A DNA stretch of 63,052 nt from an uncultured Bacilli bacterium (GTDB lineage Bacteria; Bacillota_I; Bacilli_A; RF39; UBA660): assembly GCA_947629375.1 (NCBI GenBank), contig CANRDN010000011.1, forward strand, positions 1-63,052. The letters are read 5' to 3'. A program made the translations under genes and the position numbers. The notes under the pieces were generated by a model. That model ran no database searches. It saw nothing but the letters and a program-made list of their open reading frames with translations, and had not been told where the DNA came from. Every line of letters begins with the position of its first letter. Positions within the stretch are counted from its first letter, which is position 1. Positions 17,647 through 25,913 of this stretch are shown here, piece by piece.

Positions 17647-18322
17647 TTTTATTGAAAAAACAAAAAGTGAGTTATGCAAGAATGCCGTTATTTGTCCTTC
17701 TTCATTGTATATGGAGTATTTCAAAGAAAATTCTTCCTATATTTTAGGTGGACAAAATGTAGCTATGCTTGATACTGGTACAGCAACAGGGGAAATAACT
17801 GCTAAACAATTAAAAGAGATGAATGCCAAGTACACAATCGTTGGTCACTCTGAAAGAAGAGCAAATCAAAAAGAAGATAGCGAAATGCTCGTAGGTAAAA
17901 TAAAAAGGTTATATGAAAATGAAATAACTTCAATACTTTGTGTAGGAGAGGGAAGAGAAGTTAAAGAACAAGATTCTACAAAAGACTTTGTGGGAAAACA
18001 ACTTATAGATGTTTTAGATAATCTAACAAAAGAAGAGATTGCTTCTCTTGTAATTGCATATGAACCTGTATGGGCAATAAGCACAGGTGGTGCTCCAAGC
18101 GTAACACCTACTAATGAAGAAATTGCGGATGTTGTAAGTTACATTAAAGATTTAGTAAATGATAAATATGAAGTTTCTTTAAAAGTATTGTATGGAGGAA
18201 GTGTTAACTCTAAAAATATTGAAACTTTAAATGAGATTACGCAGGTAGATGGTTACTTAATTGGGGGAGCAAGTGTTAAACCTGATGAATTTAACTACAT
18301 AATGGAAAAGTGTTTACAATAA
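17591..18322 (+). CDS. tpiA: Triosephosphate isomerase
   Basis: 243 aa with catalytic His86 (TIVGHSERR) and Glu158 (AYEPVWAISTG), plus the phosphate loop GGSVN and IGGAS. The N-terminal motif is GNQKAYL rather than the usual GNWKMN. That changes the Asn/Lys spacing little, since Lys remains, but it is unusual. Start ATG 17591 follows SD AAGGAG. The coding sequence overlaps the glycosyltransferase gene by 56 nt in another frame, a long overlap for this genome. Confidence 0.93.
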   Translation: MKLVVGNQKAYLQKSEVINFIEKTKSELCKNAVICPSSLYMEYFKENSSYILGGQNVAMLDTGTATGEITAKQLKEMNAKYTIVGHSERRANQKEDSEMLVGKIKRLYENEITSILCVGEGREVKEQDSTKDFVGKQLIDVLDNLTKEEIASLVIAYEPVWAISTGGAPSVTPTNEEIADVVSYIKDLVNDKYEVSLKVLYGGSVNSKNIETLNEITQVDGYLIGGASVKPDEFNYIMEKCLQ

Positions 18323-18395
18323 TACTTTTCTTTTTTTCTATGTAATTCTTTAAATCTAGAGGAAAAAAGTCACAATATCCTATAATATTATTAAT

Positions 18396-18402
18396 TTCGA
18401 CA
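18396..18402. promoter_or_regulatory. Spo0A box upstream of spo0A
   Basis: An exact TTCGACA (complement of TGTCGAA) lies 91 bp before the spo0A start. A TATAAT sits just upstream at 18381-18386, and AGAGGAAAA nearby resembles a SigH -35. The arrangement would fit SigH-driven, Spo0A-autoregulated expression as in Bacillus. The site is seen directly; the regulation is inferred. Confidence 0.5.
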
Positions 18403-18492
18403 GTATTTTACATAACTAGATAATTTTTGCTATGTACATTATTTTTATCTTTTACTATAATAAAATTGCGTGCAGTTATAGAAAGGATAAAT

Positions 18493-19260
18493 ATGAATAA
18501 TAACATTAAAGTGCTTGTTATTGACGATAATATTGAGTTCGTCAATATGGTAAAGGAGTATTTTAGTGATCACGCAAATATCAATATATGTTTAGAAGCT
18601 TATGATGGTAATCTAGGACTAAAATTGATTAAGGAGTGTCAAAGTGATTACGATGTAGTTATTTTAGACTTAATAATGCCTAAAAAAGATGGTTTAGATG
18701 TACTAAATGAGATGAAGAAAGAAAACATTAATAAGAAAGTAATTGTATCGACATCTTATAATTCTGATGAAATGATTAGAAAAGTTTCGGAGTATGGTAT
18801 CGATTATTTTATGTTGAAGCCTTACGACCTTTCTGATTTAGAAAGAAGAATATTAAGTTGTTTTGATAATAAAGATAATAAGATAGTAGATGTCTTCCAT
18901 AATAATTTGCAGATATCTATTACAAAAATATTACACGAACTTGGAGTTCCTTCTCATATAAAGGGATACCAATATATAAGAGAAGGGATAATGCTTATCT
19001 ACGATAATCCGGAGTTTATTGGGGGAATTACTAAAGAGTTGTATCCAGATATTGCTAGAACCTTTTCGACAACAGTATCTCGAGTTGAACGCGCAATAAG
19101 ACACGCAATCGAGGTGAGTTGGAATAGAGGTAACTGGGACTTAATGGAAGAAATCTTTGGTCACAGTGTCGATATCGACAAAGCAAAACCAACTAATTCT
19201 GAATTTATTGTAACAGTAGCAGATAAATTAAGATTAGATTATTGCAAGAACGCAATTTAA
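18493..19260 (+). CDS. spo0A: Sporulation master regulator Spo0A
   Basis: 255 aa. The receiver domain has the acidic pair D11/D12, phospho-acceptor Asp59 (VVILDLIMP) and Lys109. The C-terminal Spo0A DNA-binding domain is unmistakable: [20 protein letters not shown], then [23 protein letters not shown] 18493 has SD GAAAGGA; upstream in-frame starts would add a non-conserved extension. The gene shows that the lineage is, or was, able to sporulate. A SigH-like factor is in the same window. Confidence 0.95.
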   Translation: MNNNIKVLVIDDNIEFVNMVKEYFSDHANINICLEAYDGNLGLKLIKECQSDYDVVILDLIMPKKDGLDVLNEMKKENINKKVIVSTSYNSDEMIRKVSEYGIDYFMLKPYDLSDLERRILSCFDNKDNKIVDVFHNNLQISITKILHELGVPSHIKGYQYIREGIMLIYDNPEFIGGITKELYPDIARTFSTTVSRVERAIRHAIEVSWNRGNWDLMEEIFGHSVDIDKAKPTNSEFIVTVADKLRLDYCKNAI

Positions 19261-19276
19261 TGTTGGAGGTAGCAGT

Positions 19277-19918
19277 ATGGCAGATTTTGAAAACTTAGAT
19301 AGAATCAATAGAATGTATCGCCCTGACCCAGAAGATAAAGAAATAAGAGATATTAGAGATGATATTGATCTTAAGAAAGAACTATATAAAAGTGCTAAAG
19401 AATTAGAAGAATTGAATCCTCAAGTAGAGATGATGTTTTGGGATGAAGATGTAAAAAAGATTTTAAAAGATTTAGGTGTTACCATAACTGGTAATATTGA
19501 TACATCTGATGAAGAAAAACTTTTGAGATTACACAATCGTTACTATGCTAAATCGTTATTTGTAGATGATGATGCCGAATTAGTAGATGTTGACCCATTA
19601 CCTCGTTATACGTTTGGAAATAATTCTTTAAAAACTGAACTATACAAGTTTGGTTATGCTTTAGGACAAGTTGGAGAAATTGGACTTTACTATAAACTGT
19701 TGATTGATATTAATTTTGCTAGAGGATTCTGGCGTGGCAAATTCGATAGAGCAGTAAATGACCCAGATATGTCTAAGGATTTAACATCTGCTATTGTCGA
19801 CATAAACGAAGATATAAAAGCATATGACCCAAAAGTAGCAGAAAAGGAACTTGCAAGGGTTGTAAGTGATTTCTTCTTAAACAAAGAGGAAGAACAAGAA
19901 AAAGTAAAAAGTAAGTAA
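19277..19918 (+). CDS. Conserved-looking cytosolic protein, unknown
   Basis: 213 aa, highly charged, with no signal or membrane segment. It starts 16 bp after spo0A behind a good SD (GGAGG), so the two probably share a transcript. The first 60 residues are likely helical or coiled. I do not recognise a family. A terminator overlaps its stop. Confidence 0.6.
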   Translation: MADFENLDRINRMYRPDPEDKEIRDIRDDIDLKKELYKSAKELEELNPQVEMMFWDEDVKKILKDLGVTITGNIDTSDEEKLLRLHNRYYAKSLFVDDDAELVDVDPLPRYTFGNNSLKTELYKFGYALGQVGEIGLYYKLLIDINFARGFWRGKFDRAVNDPDMSKDLTSAIVDINEDIKAYDPKVAEKELARVVSDFFLNKEEEQEKVKSK

Positions 19919-19947
19919 GCTATAGTGATAATTCATTATAGCTTTTT
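19917..19947 (+). terminator. Terminator after the spo0A unit
   Basis: AGCTATA / TATAGCT arms and T5. Confidence 0.7.
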
Positions 19948-19972
19948 ATGTTAAATGTATTTTAAAAGTTTT

Positions 19973-20064
19973 GCTAAATGCACAGCAAAAGTTCTGTTAT
20001 TTGCACAATGAAAGTCGTGCTATTTGCACAACAAAAATGCTGCTATTTGCACAATGACTATTGA
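19973..20064 (+). repeat. Four tandem 23-bp repeats upstream of an ATPase gene
   Basis: Units begin at 19973, 19996, 20019 and 20042 with exact 23-bp spacing. Each carries the core TTTGCACA (the first has AATGCACA) preceded by GCTA or GTTA. The last copy overlaps the -35 element of the promoter at 20061. Roughly two helical turns per unit suggests cooperative protein binding on one DNA face, i.e. an operator, though iterons are also possible. Confidence 0.75.
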
Positions 20065-20089
20065 TTGAAGTAAAATAATATGGTATATT
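20061..20089 (+). promoter_or_regulatory. Promoter of the first DUF4143 ATPase
   Basis: TTGATT (20061-20066), a 17-nt spacer and TATATT (20084-20089), directly abutting the 23-bp repeat array. Confidence 0.55.
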
Positions 20090-20111
20090 AATCACATAGG
20101 AGGGATATTTT

Positions 20112-21395
20112 ATGCCTTTAACAAAAGAGAATTACACAAAAAGATTAGTGGATGACGAAATAGAAGAATTATTAAAAATATTTGGAGCAGTAAGTATAGA
20201 AGGACCAAAGTATTGTGGAAAAACTTGGACAGCATTAAATCACGCGAATTCGTCCGTTTTATTGACGAAGTCAGATAATCCTAACTCTGATTATCAGAAA
20301 GCTTTAATAAATAGAGAACTTATTTATAAAGAAGAGCTTCCTGAGCTAATTGATGAATGGCAGTCTATTGAACAAATATGGGATGATGTAAGAACAAAAT
20401 GTGATGAGGATGGAAAAAGTGGTAAATTTATTTTGACTGGTTCTTCAGTTCCTGTTAGACCTGAAAAAATATTTCATTCTGGTGCAGGTCGAATTTGCAA
20501 ATTGAATATGTATACGATGTCATTATACGAATCGGGGGATTCGGAAGGAACAGTATCTCTTTCGGATTTATTTAAAAATAAAGATATAGCAGTTAATTTA
20601 AAAACTAAACCATCTCTTCAAAAATATGCTGATTTGATTATTAGAGGTGGATGGCCTGCTAGCTTAAAATTTGATAGTAAAAATTATTATAGATTATCTG
20701 AAAGTTATATAGAGGATGTTTTAGATCACGATATTAATTATGACGGTGTCACAAGAGACAAAGAAAAAATGAAAATGTTATTAAGATCACTTGCAAGAAA
20801 CGAAACAACACTAGTAACAAATGAAAAACTAGTTAACGATATTGAAGATTACACGACAGAAGAAAAATATAAAATAACTAGAAATACAGTTGCTGATTAT
20901 TTAAATGTTTTAAATAATATTCATTTACTTCAAGACCAATTACCATTCTCAGAAAATATACGCTCAAGTGTAAGAGTAGGAAAAACTGCAAAAAGACATT
21001 TTATCGATCCTTCACTTGCTTGCTCTGTTCTAGGATTAAAACAAGAACAATTAATTAATGACTTAGAATTATTTGGATTTATGTTTGAATCTTTAGTTGT
21101 TAGAGATTTAAGAATATATATAGAATATTTAGGTGGTCATATTTATCATTATCACGATAATAATACGGGTGAAGAGGTAGACGCTATAGTTGAATTAAGT
21201 GATGGAAATTATGGAGCAATAGAAGTTAAATTAGGTGTTGGGAAAATAGAAGAAGCTGTTAACAGTTTACTTAAGTTTTCAAAAAGTTGTGAAGTTAAAC
21301 CTAAGTTTATGTGCGTAATTAGTGGAATGATTGATTATGCTTACAAAAGACCTGATGGAATATATGTTATTCCAATAACTGCTTTAAAACCATAA
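20112..21395 (+). CDS. AAA_14/DUF4143 ATPase (first copy)
   Basis: 427 aa. N-terminal P-loop ATPase with Walker A GPKYCGKTWT (about residues 36-45), a LTGSS sensor-like strand and an RIIRGGWP-like block. The C-terminal DUF4143 part contains the restriction-endonuclease-like strand VDAIVEL followed by IEVKLG. Members are widespread, multicopy and poorly understood; a role in DNA processing or conflict is often proposed. SD AGGAGGG precedes ATG. It is followed 20 bp later by a pRiA4-like gene. A paralogue lies at 22138. Confidence 0.8.
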   Translation: MPLTKENYTKRLVDDEIEELLKIFGAVSIEGPKYCGKTWTALNHANSSVLLTKSDNPNSDYQKALINRELIYKEELPELIDEWQSIEQIWDDVRTKCDEDGKSGKFILTGSSVPVRPEKIFHSGAGRICKLNMYTMSLYESGDSEGTVSLSDLFKNKDIAVNLKTKPSLQKYADLIIRGGWPASLKFDSKNYYRLSESYIEDVLDHDINYDGVTRDKEKMKMLLRSLARNETTLVTNEKLVNDIEDYTTEEKYKITRNTVADYLNVLNNIHLLQDQLPFSENIRSSVRVGKTAKRHFIDPSLACSVLGLKQEQLINDLELFGFMFESLVVRDLRIYIEYLGGHIYHYHDNNTGEEVDAIVELSDGNYGAIEVKLGVGKIEEAVNSLLKFSKSCEVKPKFMCVISGMIDYAYKRPDGIYVIPITALKP

Positions 21396-21415
21396 AAGTT
21401 AAGGAAGTGAGATAA

Positions 21416-22012
21416 GTGACAAAAGTATTAACATTTGAAGTAGGAATCAACGGTTTAGAAAAGAAAATATGGAGAAAAATTGAGATTACAGACAAGAGAA
21501 CAGTAGCAGATTTAGCTTATACGATTCTTGCTAGTTTTGATTCGTTAGCATATCATTTGTACAAAATAAAATACAAAAACTTAGTATACGATTGTTGGGT
21601 GTGTATAGAAGATGATTATAGTGAAGTACCACCAATAAACGCAGTTATCACAAAGTTAAGTTGTCTTGATTTGAAAGAAAACAATACGATGGAAATGGAA
21701 TATGACACTGGTTCGACAACAACGTTTAAAATCAAGCTTTTAGGTTCAAGAGATTTAGAAAGAGGCAAGGGTACTCACTATCCTTATGTAATTGATGGTG
21801 CAGGTAGAGGTATGATTGATGATTTATCTGATTTCGAATTAAAAGAAATTGTTGATGATATTGATAGAAAGGGATGCTCTAACCATTACTTTACTCCTGG
21901 ATATGATAGACCAATAAAGTATGATTATAGAGACTATGATATTAAAATAGATAACATTTTGTTAAAAGGATCAGTTTTAGAAATTAAATATCGATATGAA
22001 GATGATGAATAA
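21416..22012 (+). CDS. Plasmid pRiA4b ORF-3-like protein
   Basis: 198 aa resembling the PRiA4_ORF3 family: an N-terminal FEVGINGLEKKIWRKIEI, then SFDSLAYHLYKI, a central YDTGSTTTFKIKL, and YPYVIDGAGRGMIDDLSD. Family function is unknown and many members are plasmid- or transposon-borne. GTG start 21416 follows SD AAGGAAGTG. It likely shares a transcript with the upstream ATPase and ends at a terminator. Confidence 0.7.
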   Translation: MTKVLTFEVGINGLEKKIWRKIEITDKRTVADLAYTILASFDSLAYHLYKIKYKNLVYDCWVCIEDDYSEVPPINAVITKLSCLDLKENNTMEMEYDTGSTTTFKIKLLGSRDLERGKGTHYPYVIDGAGRGMIDDLSDFELKEIVDDIDRKGCSNHYFTPGYDRPIKYDYRDYDIKIDNILLKGSVLEIKYRYEDDE

Positions 22013-22031
22013 AAAAACTAAAAAATATTTG

Positions 22032-22050
22032 AAAGCCTTCGGGCTTTTTT
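22032..22050 (+). terminator. Rho-independent terminator
   Basis: AAAGCC, TTCG, GGCTTT tetraloop hairpin with T6: a textbook terminator. Confidence 0.85.
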
Positions 22051-22074
22051 CGTTTATCTTTCATTTTCACTCAC

Positions 22075-22103
22075 TTGACTTAATAATGTGTTAATACTAT
22101 AAT
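22075..22103 (+). promoter_or_regulatory. Promoter of the second DUF4143 ATPase
   Basis: TTGACT (22075-22080), a 17-nt spacer and TATAAT (22098-22103). Confidence 0.7.
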
Positions 22104-22137
22104 ATAAAGTAAGAAAAATGATATTGGAGGTCACTTT

Positions 22138-23412
22138 ATGGAGCGTAAAATAGATAAATTCCTTGAACACTGGCAAACTGATATTAATAGAAAACCACTT
22201 GTTATCTATGGTAGTAAACAAGTAGGAAAAACTTATACTTCTTTAAAATTTGGAGAAGATAATTATGGAAGTATCGTATATGTCGATGCAAACAACAACA
22301 AAGAACTTTTAGAAGGACTAAAAAAACAAAATACAATAGATGGCATTATTTCTAAAATATCTGAAATAACTAAATCTGAAATTGTTAAGAATGATACCTT
22401 GGTAGTGATAGATAATGTTAACGATGTTGAAATAGTTAACACAATAAAGACTCTTGGAAAATTTAAAAATGATTATCACGTTATCGTAATAACATCCTTA
22501 AGAGATAACTTATCTAAATTTAAAGGTGTAGAACTTCAATTTAAGTCAATGCTTCCAATGGACTTTGAAGAATATTTAATGGCTATTGGAAAAGAAGAAC
22601 TTGTTGACTTTATTAAAAACTCATTCAAGAATAATACCAAGATGCCTTTTCATAAAGTAGCAATGGAGTATTTTGATCACTTTGTTATGACTGGTGGAAT
22701 GCCTGAAGCAGTTATGCTTTCAATTAATGATCCTAATCTTTTACTTCTTAATTCAGTATTCGATAAGATTATCGACTCTTACAAAAAAGAAATGTCTTTG
22801 CAAGAAAATTTAATAGACATAATAAGAAGTAATGAAGTGTACGACAGTATCCCAGAACAGCTTAGTAAATCAAATAAAAAGTTCCAATATGGACTTATAA
22901 AAGATGGCGGAAGAAGTAAAGAGTATGAAAATGCTTTAACATTTCTTCATAACAATGGCTTTATCTATAAATGTTATAAACTTCTTGAAGTAAAATCACC
23001 AATTAGTAATTATAAAGATAAAGATAACTTCAAAGTATATATGAATGATACAGGTCTATTATTTAAAAAACTAAAGATTAATCAAAATATTTATGAAACA
23101 AATGATAACACAAGACTTGTTCTTTATGAGAATAGTGTTGCTAATTCCTTAATTAGTGCTGGATATACTCTCTATTATTATCAGTCAGAGGGTAAAGCTT
23201 TTGTCGACTTTGTAATCCAAACAAGAGGTGGTAACATTATTCCGATAGAACTTGTACCTTTTAATAAAACGAAATCTAAAGCTTTAAAAGTATATATGGA
23301 TAAATTTAAACCAAATGAAGCGATAAGAATAACACAAGATAATTTTTGCCTTAAGAATGGTGTTAGATATATACCACTTTATGCAACATTTTGCTTATGT
23401 GATTTAGTATAG
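22138..23412 (+). CDS. AAA_14/DUF4143 ATPase (second copy)
   Basis: 424 aa paralogue of the 20112 protein, with Walker A YGSKQVGKTYTS and a Walker-B-like LVVIDNVND. The C-terminal DUF4143 region has DFVIQTRGGNIIPIELV, a variant of the nuclease-like strand pair. It has its own promoter and no 23-bp repeats, so the two copies are controlled differently. Nine bp separate it from gpmI, so it may co-transcribe with a core glycolytic gene. Confidence 0.78.
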   Translation: MERKIDKFLEHWQTDINRKPLVIYGSKQVGKTYTSLKFGEDNYGSIVYVDANNNKELLEGLKKQNTIDGIISKISEITKSEIVKNDTLVVIDNVNDVEIVNTIKTLGKFKNDYHVIVITSLRDNLSKFKGVELQFKSMLPMDFEEYLMAIGKEELVDFIKNSFKNNTKMPFHKVAMEYFDHFVMTGGMPEAVMLSINDPNLLLLNSVFDKIIDSYKKEMSLQENLIDIIRSNEVYDSIPEQLSKSNKKFQYGLIKDGGRSKEYENALTFLHNNGFIYKCYKLLEVKSPISNYKDKDNFKVYMNDTGLLFKKLKINQNIYETNDNTRLVLYENSVANSLISAGYTLYYYQSEGKAFVDFVIQTRGGNIIPIELVPFNKTKSKALKVYMDKFKPNEAIRITQDNFCLKNGVRYIPLYATFCLCDLV

Positions 23413-23421
23413 GAGGAGAAT

Positions 23422-24939
23422 ATGAAAAAATTGGTATTATGTATATTAGATGGTTGTGGAGTAAGAGACAATCCAGATGGAAATGCTTTTAAAAATGCAA
23501 ATAAACCAACATTTGATATGTTGATGAACAAGTACCCACATTCCATTTTACAAGCAAGTGGAACAGCAGTTGGACTTCCTGAAGGACAGATGGGTACTAG
23601 TGAAGTAGGTCATATGAATTTAGGTAGTGGAAGAGTCGCTCTTCAACCTTTACAAGCTATAACAAAAGCTATTGAAGATGGATCAATTAATGAAAATAAA
23701 GAACTTTTAGAAGTATTTGACTTTGTAAAAAAGAATAACTCTAATCTGCACTTTATGGGTCTTTTATCTGATGGGGGAGTTCACTCTCATATCAATCATC
23801 TTCTTGGGCTTTTAGATATGTGTAAAAAAGAAAATGTAACTAATGTCTACTTAGATTTATATACAGATGGAAGAGATACTTATGAAAAGAGTGCTTTAAC
23901 TTATCTTGATAAATTAAATGATAAACTTAAAGAATTAGGTTTTGGTCATATCTCTACTATTTCAGGTCGTTACTACGGAATGGATAGGGATGATAACTAC
24001 GACAGATTAAAACTTTCTTACGACGCAGTTGTGTATGGTGAAGGACCTAAATATAATTCTTATAAAGAATTAGTAGAAAGTAACTACGAAAAAGGAGTCT
24101 ATGATGAATTCTTAGTACCAGGTCTTATCGATAATGAACCATTAAAAGATAATGATGCAATTATAACTTTTAACTTTAGAAAAGATAGATTAAGAGAATT
24201 CTTTACTTGTCTTACCAATGTTCCTTTTGTAAAAGAAAAAGCAGAAGAAAAAAATCTTCAATTAAAAGAATTTAAAAATTTAAAAGTCTTAACAATGTTT
24301 CCAGTAGTAGAGTCAGTTCGTGCTCCACACGCATTTAACGACTTGGATTTAAAAAATATTTTAGTAGATTATCTACACGAGAATAATATCAGTCAGTTAA
24401 GGATTGCTGAAACAGAAAAGTTTGCTCACGTAACATTCTTCTTTGATGGTGGTCGCGAAGTTGAATATTCTGATATGTTAAAGATTTTAATACCTTCACC
24501 TAAAGTAGCAACTTACGATTTGCAACCAGAAATGAGTGCTTATCTTGTTACTGATAAATTCTTAGAAGAAGTTTCTAATTATGATGTTACAATTATGAAT
24601 CTTGCCAATGGAGATATGGTTGGTCATACAGGTAATTATGATGCTGCTAAAGAAGCAGTAGAAGATATGGATAAGTGTCTTGCTAAGATATACGATAAAG
24701 TAGTAAAAGAACTAGATGGTATCTTAATAGTTATTGCAGATCACGGTAATTGCGATATGATGTGGGATGAAAATCACAACCCTGTAACAAGTCATACAAC
24801 ATTCCCAGTCCCTTGTATTATAACTAAAGAAGGAATAGAACTTAAAGATGGAAAACTAGCAGATATCGCACCTACTATGTTAACTTTAATGGGACTTCCT
24901 GTACCAAAAGAAATGACTGGTGACTGTTTAATTAAATAG
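23422..24939 (+). CDS. gpmI: 2,3-bisphosphoglycerate-independent phosphoglycerate mutase
   Basis: 505 aa, typical for iPGM. Metal and catalytic motifs include CILDGCG, Ser60 in MGTSEVGHMNLG, SDGGVHSH, DGRDT, ADHGNCD and SHTTFPVP. It is a Mn-dependent phospho-Ser enzyme of lower glycolysis. SD AGGAGG precedes ATG. Confidence 0.96.
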   Translation: MKKLVLCILDGCGVRDNPDGNAFKNANKPTFDMLMNKYPHSILQASGTAVGLPEGQMGTSEVGHMNLGSGRVALQPLQAITKAIEDGSINENKELLEVFDFVKKNNSNLHFMGLLSDGGVHSHINHLLGLLDMCKKENVTNVYLDLYTDGRDTYEKSALTYLDKLNDKLKELGFGHISTISGRYYGMDRDDNYDRLKLSYDAVVYGEGPKYNSYKELVESNYEKGVYDEFLVPGLIDNEPLKDNDAIITFNFRKDRLREFFTCLTNVPFVKEKAEEKNLQLKEFKNLKVLTMFPVVESVRAPHAFNDLDLKNILVDYLHENNISQLRIAETEKFAHVTFFFDGGREVEYSDMLKILIPSPKVATYDLQPEMSAYLVTDKFLEEVSNYDVTIMNLANGDMVGHTGNYDAAKEAVEDMDKCLAKIYDKVVKELDGILIVIADHGNCDMMWDENHNPVTSHTTFPVPCIITKEGIELKDGKLADIAPTMLTLMGLPVPKEMTGDCLIK

Positions 24940-24953
24940 GGAAAGGTACTTAT

Positions 24954-25883
24954 ATGAATCTATCTCAAGAAAATATAAATTCATTTTTAAGTAAATATAT
25001 AAATTTCGTCAATGAATTATCTAAAGAATATAACTATACTGATAATATAAGACATTTATTATATTTAATAATTCCAGCTTTTATTGTTAAATATGGAAGT
25101 AGTTATGAAAATAGTATTTTAGAGTGTTTTAGAAAAGTAAAAATTTATATAAGCGATACTAAAGACAAGGTAGTAACAGCATCTTTTAATAGAACCTTAA
25201 ATAGAAATTCAAGTGGTTACTATACAGAAAAGTTTGTAGTTATTAATAATTATAGTGATTCTAGTTTACCTGATTTAATCGATAACATCGTCCACGAATT
25301 TAATCACGCTATTAATTCTTTAAATAATGAAATTTATTACGATGATAACACAGTAATGGTTAGAACGGGACTAAGTACTTTAAACTACGATAGAAAGACT
25401 CTTAATTTTATTGGTAAATCAGATACAGTATCTTTAGAAGAAATACTTAATACGATACAGACTGAAGAAGTAATAAACATCATTAACTCTTTTGGTAAAT
25501 ATAGCATTGAAAACCTTGAATTTAGTAATATGTTATATGCTTTAAAAAGTGAAATTAATGGTGAAAAATTTGAGTCTTTAGCGTACTCTTATCAGAAATA
25601 TATCTGCAAAGAATTATTAAACAATAAGACTTTTACTCCGACAGTTAATAATTTAAGATTTAAAGGTTTTGTTACTGATATTCCTCATCTGTTCGATGAT
25701 GTTATTGGCGTTTCTGGTAGTTATAAAAAACTCAATAAATTACTTACTGAGATTCACACTTTAATTCTTAAATATAATGATCAAAAGCTCTTTAAGAATA
25801 GGACTTTAAATAAAATTAAAGAAAAAACATACGATGTCGATAAGTTAATCAAAGACTACGATAGTAAATGTATATATAAATAA
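24954..25883 (+). CDS. HExxH-containing protein, possible metalloprotease
   Basis: 309 aa, no signal peptide. A zincin-like HEFNH motif (His114, Glu115, His118) lies after LPDLIDNIV, in a helix context typical of gluzincins. A clear third ligand is not identified. It follows gpmI by 14 bp. The family is not recognised and proteolytic activity is inferred only from the motif. Confidence 0.55.
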   Translation: MNLSQENINSFLSKYINFVNELSKEYNYTDNIRHLLYLIIPAFIVKYGSSYENSILECFRKVKIYISDTKDKVVTASFNRTLNRNSSGYYTEKFVVINNYSDSSLPDLIDNIVHEFNHAINSLNNEIYYDDNTVMVRTGLSTLNYDRKTLNFIGKSDTVSLEEILNTIQTEEVINIINSFGKYSIENLEFSNMLYALKSEINGEKFESLAYSYQKYICKELLNNKTFTPTVNNLRFKGFVTDIPHLFDDVIGVSGSYKKLNKLLTEIHTLILKYNDQKLFKNRTLNKIKEKTYDVDKLIKDYDSKCIYK

Positions 25884-25913
25884 AGATTCAGATTATTTGT
25901 TTTCTGAATCTTT
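25882..25913. terminator. Bidirectional terminator between convergent genes
   Basis: Perfect 11-bp arms (AAAGATTCAGA / TCTGAATCTTT). The right arm lies inside the last codons of the minus-strand gene ending at 25893. Confidence 0.75.
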
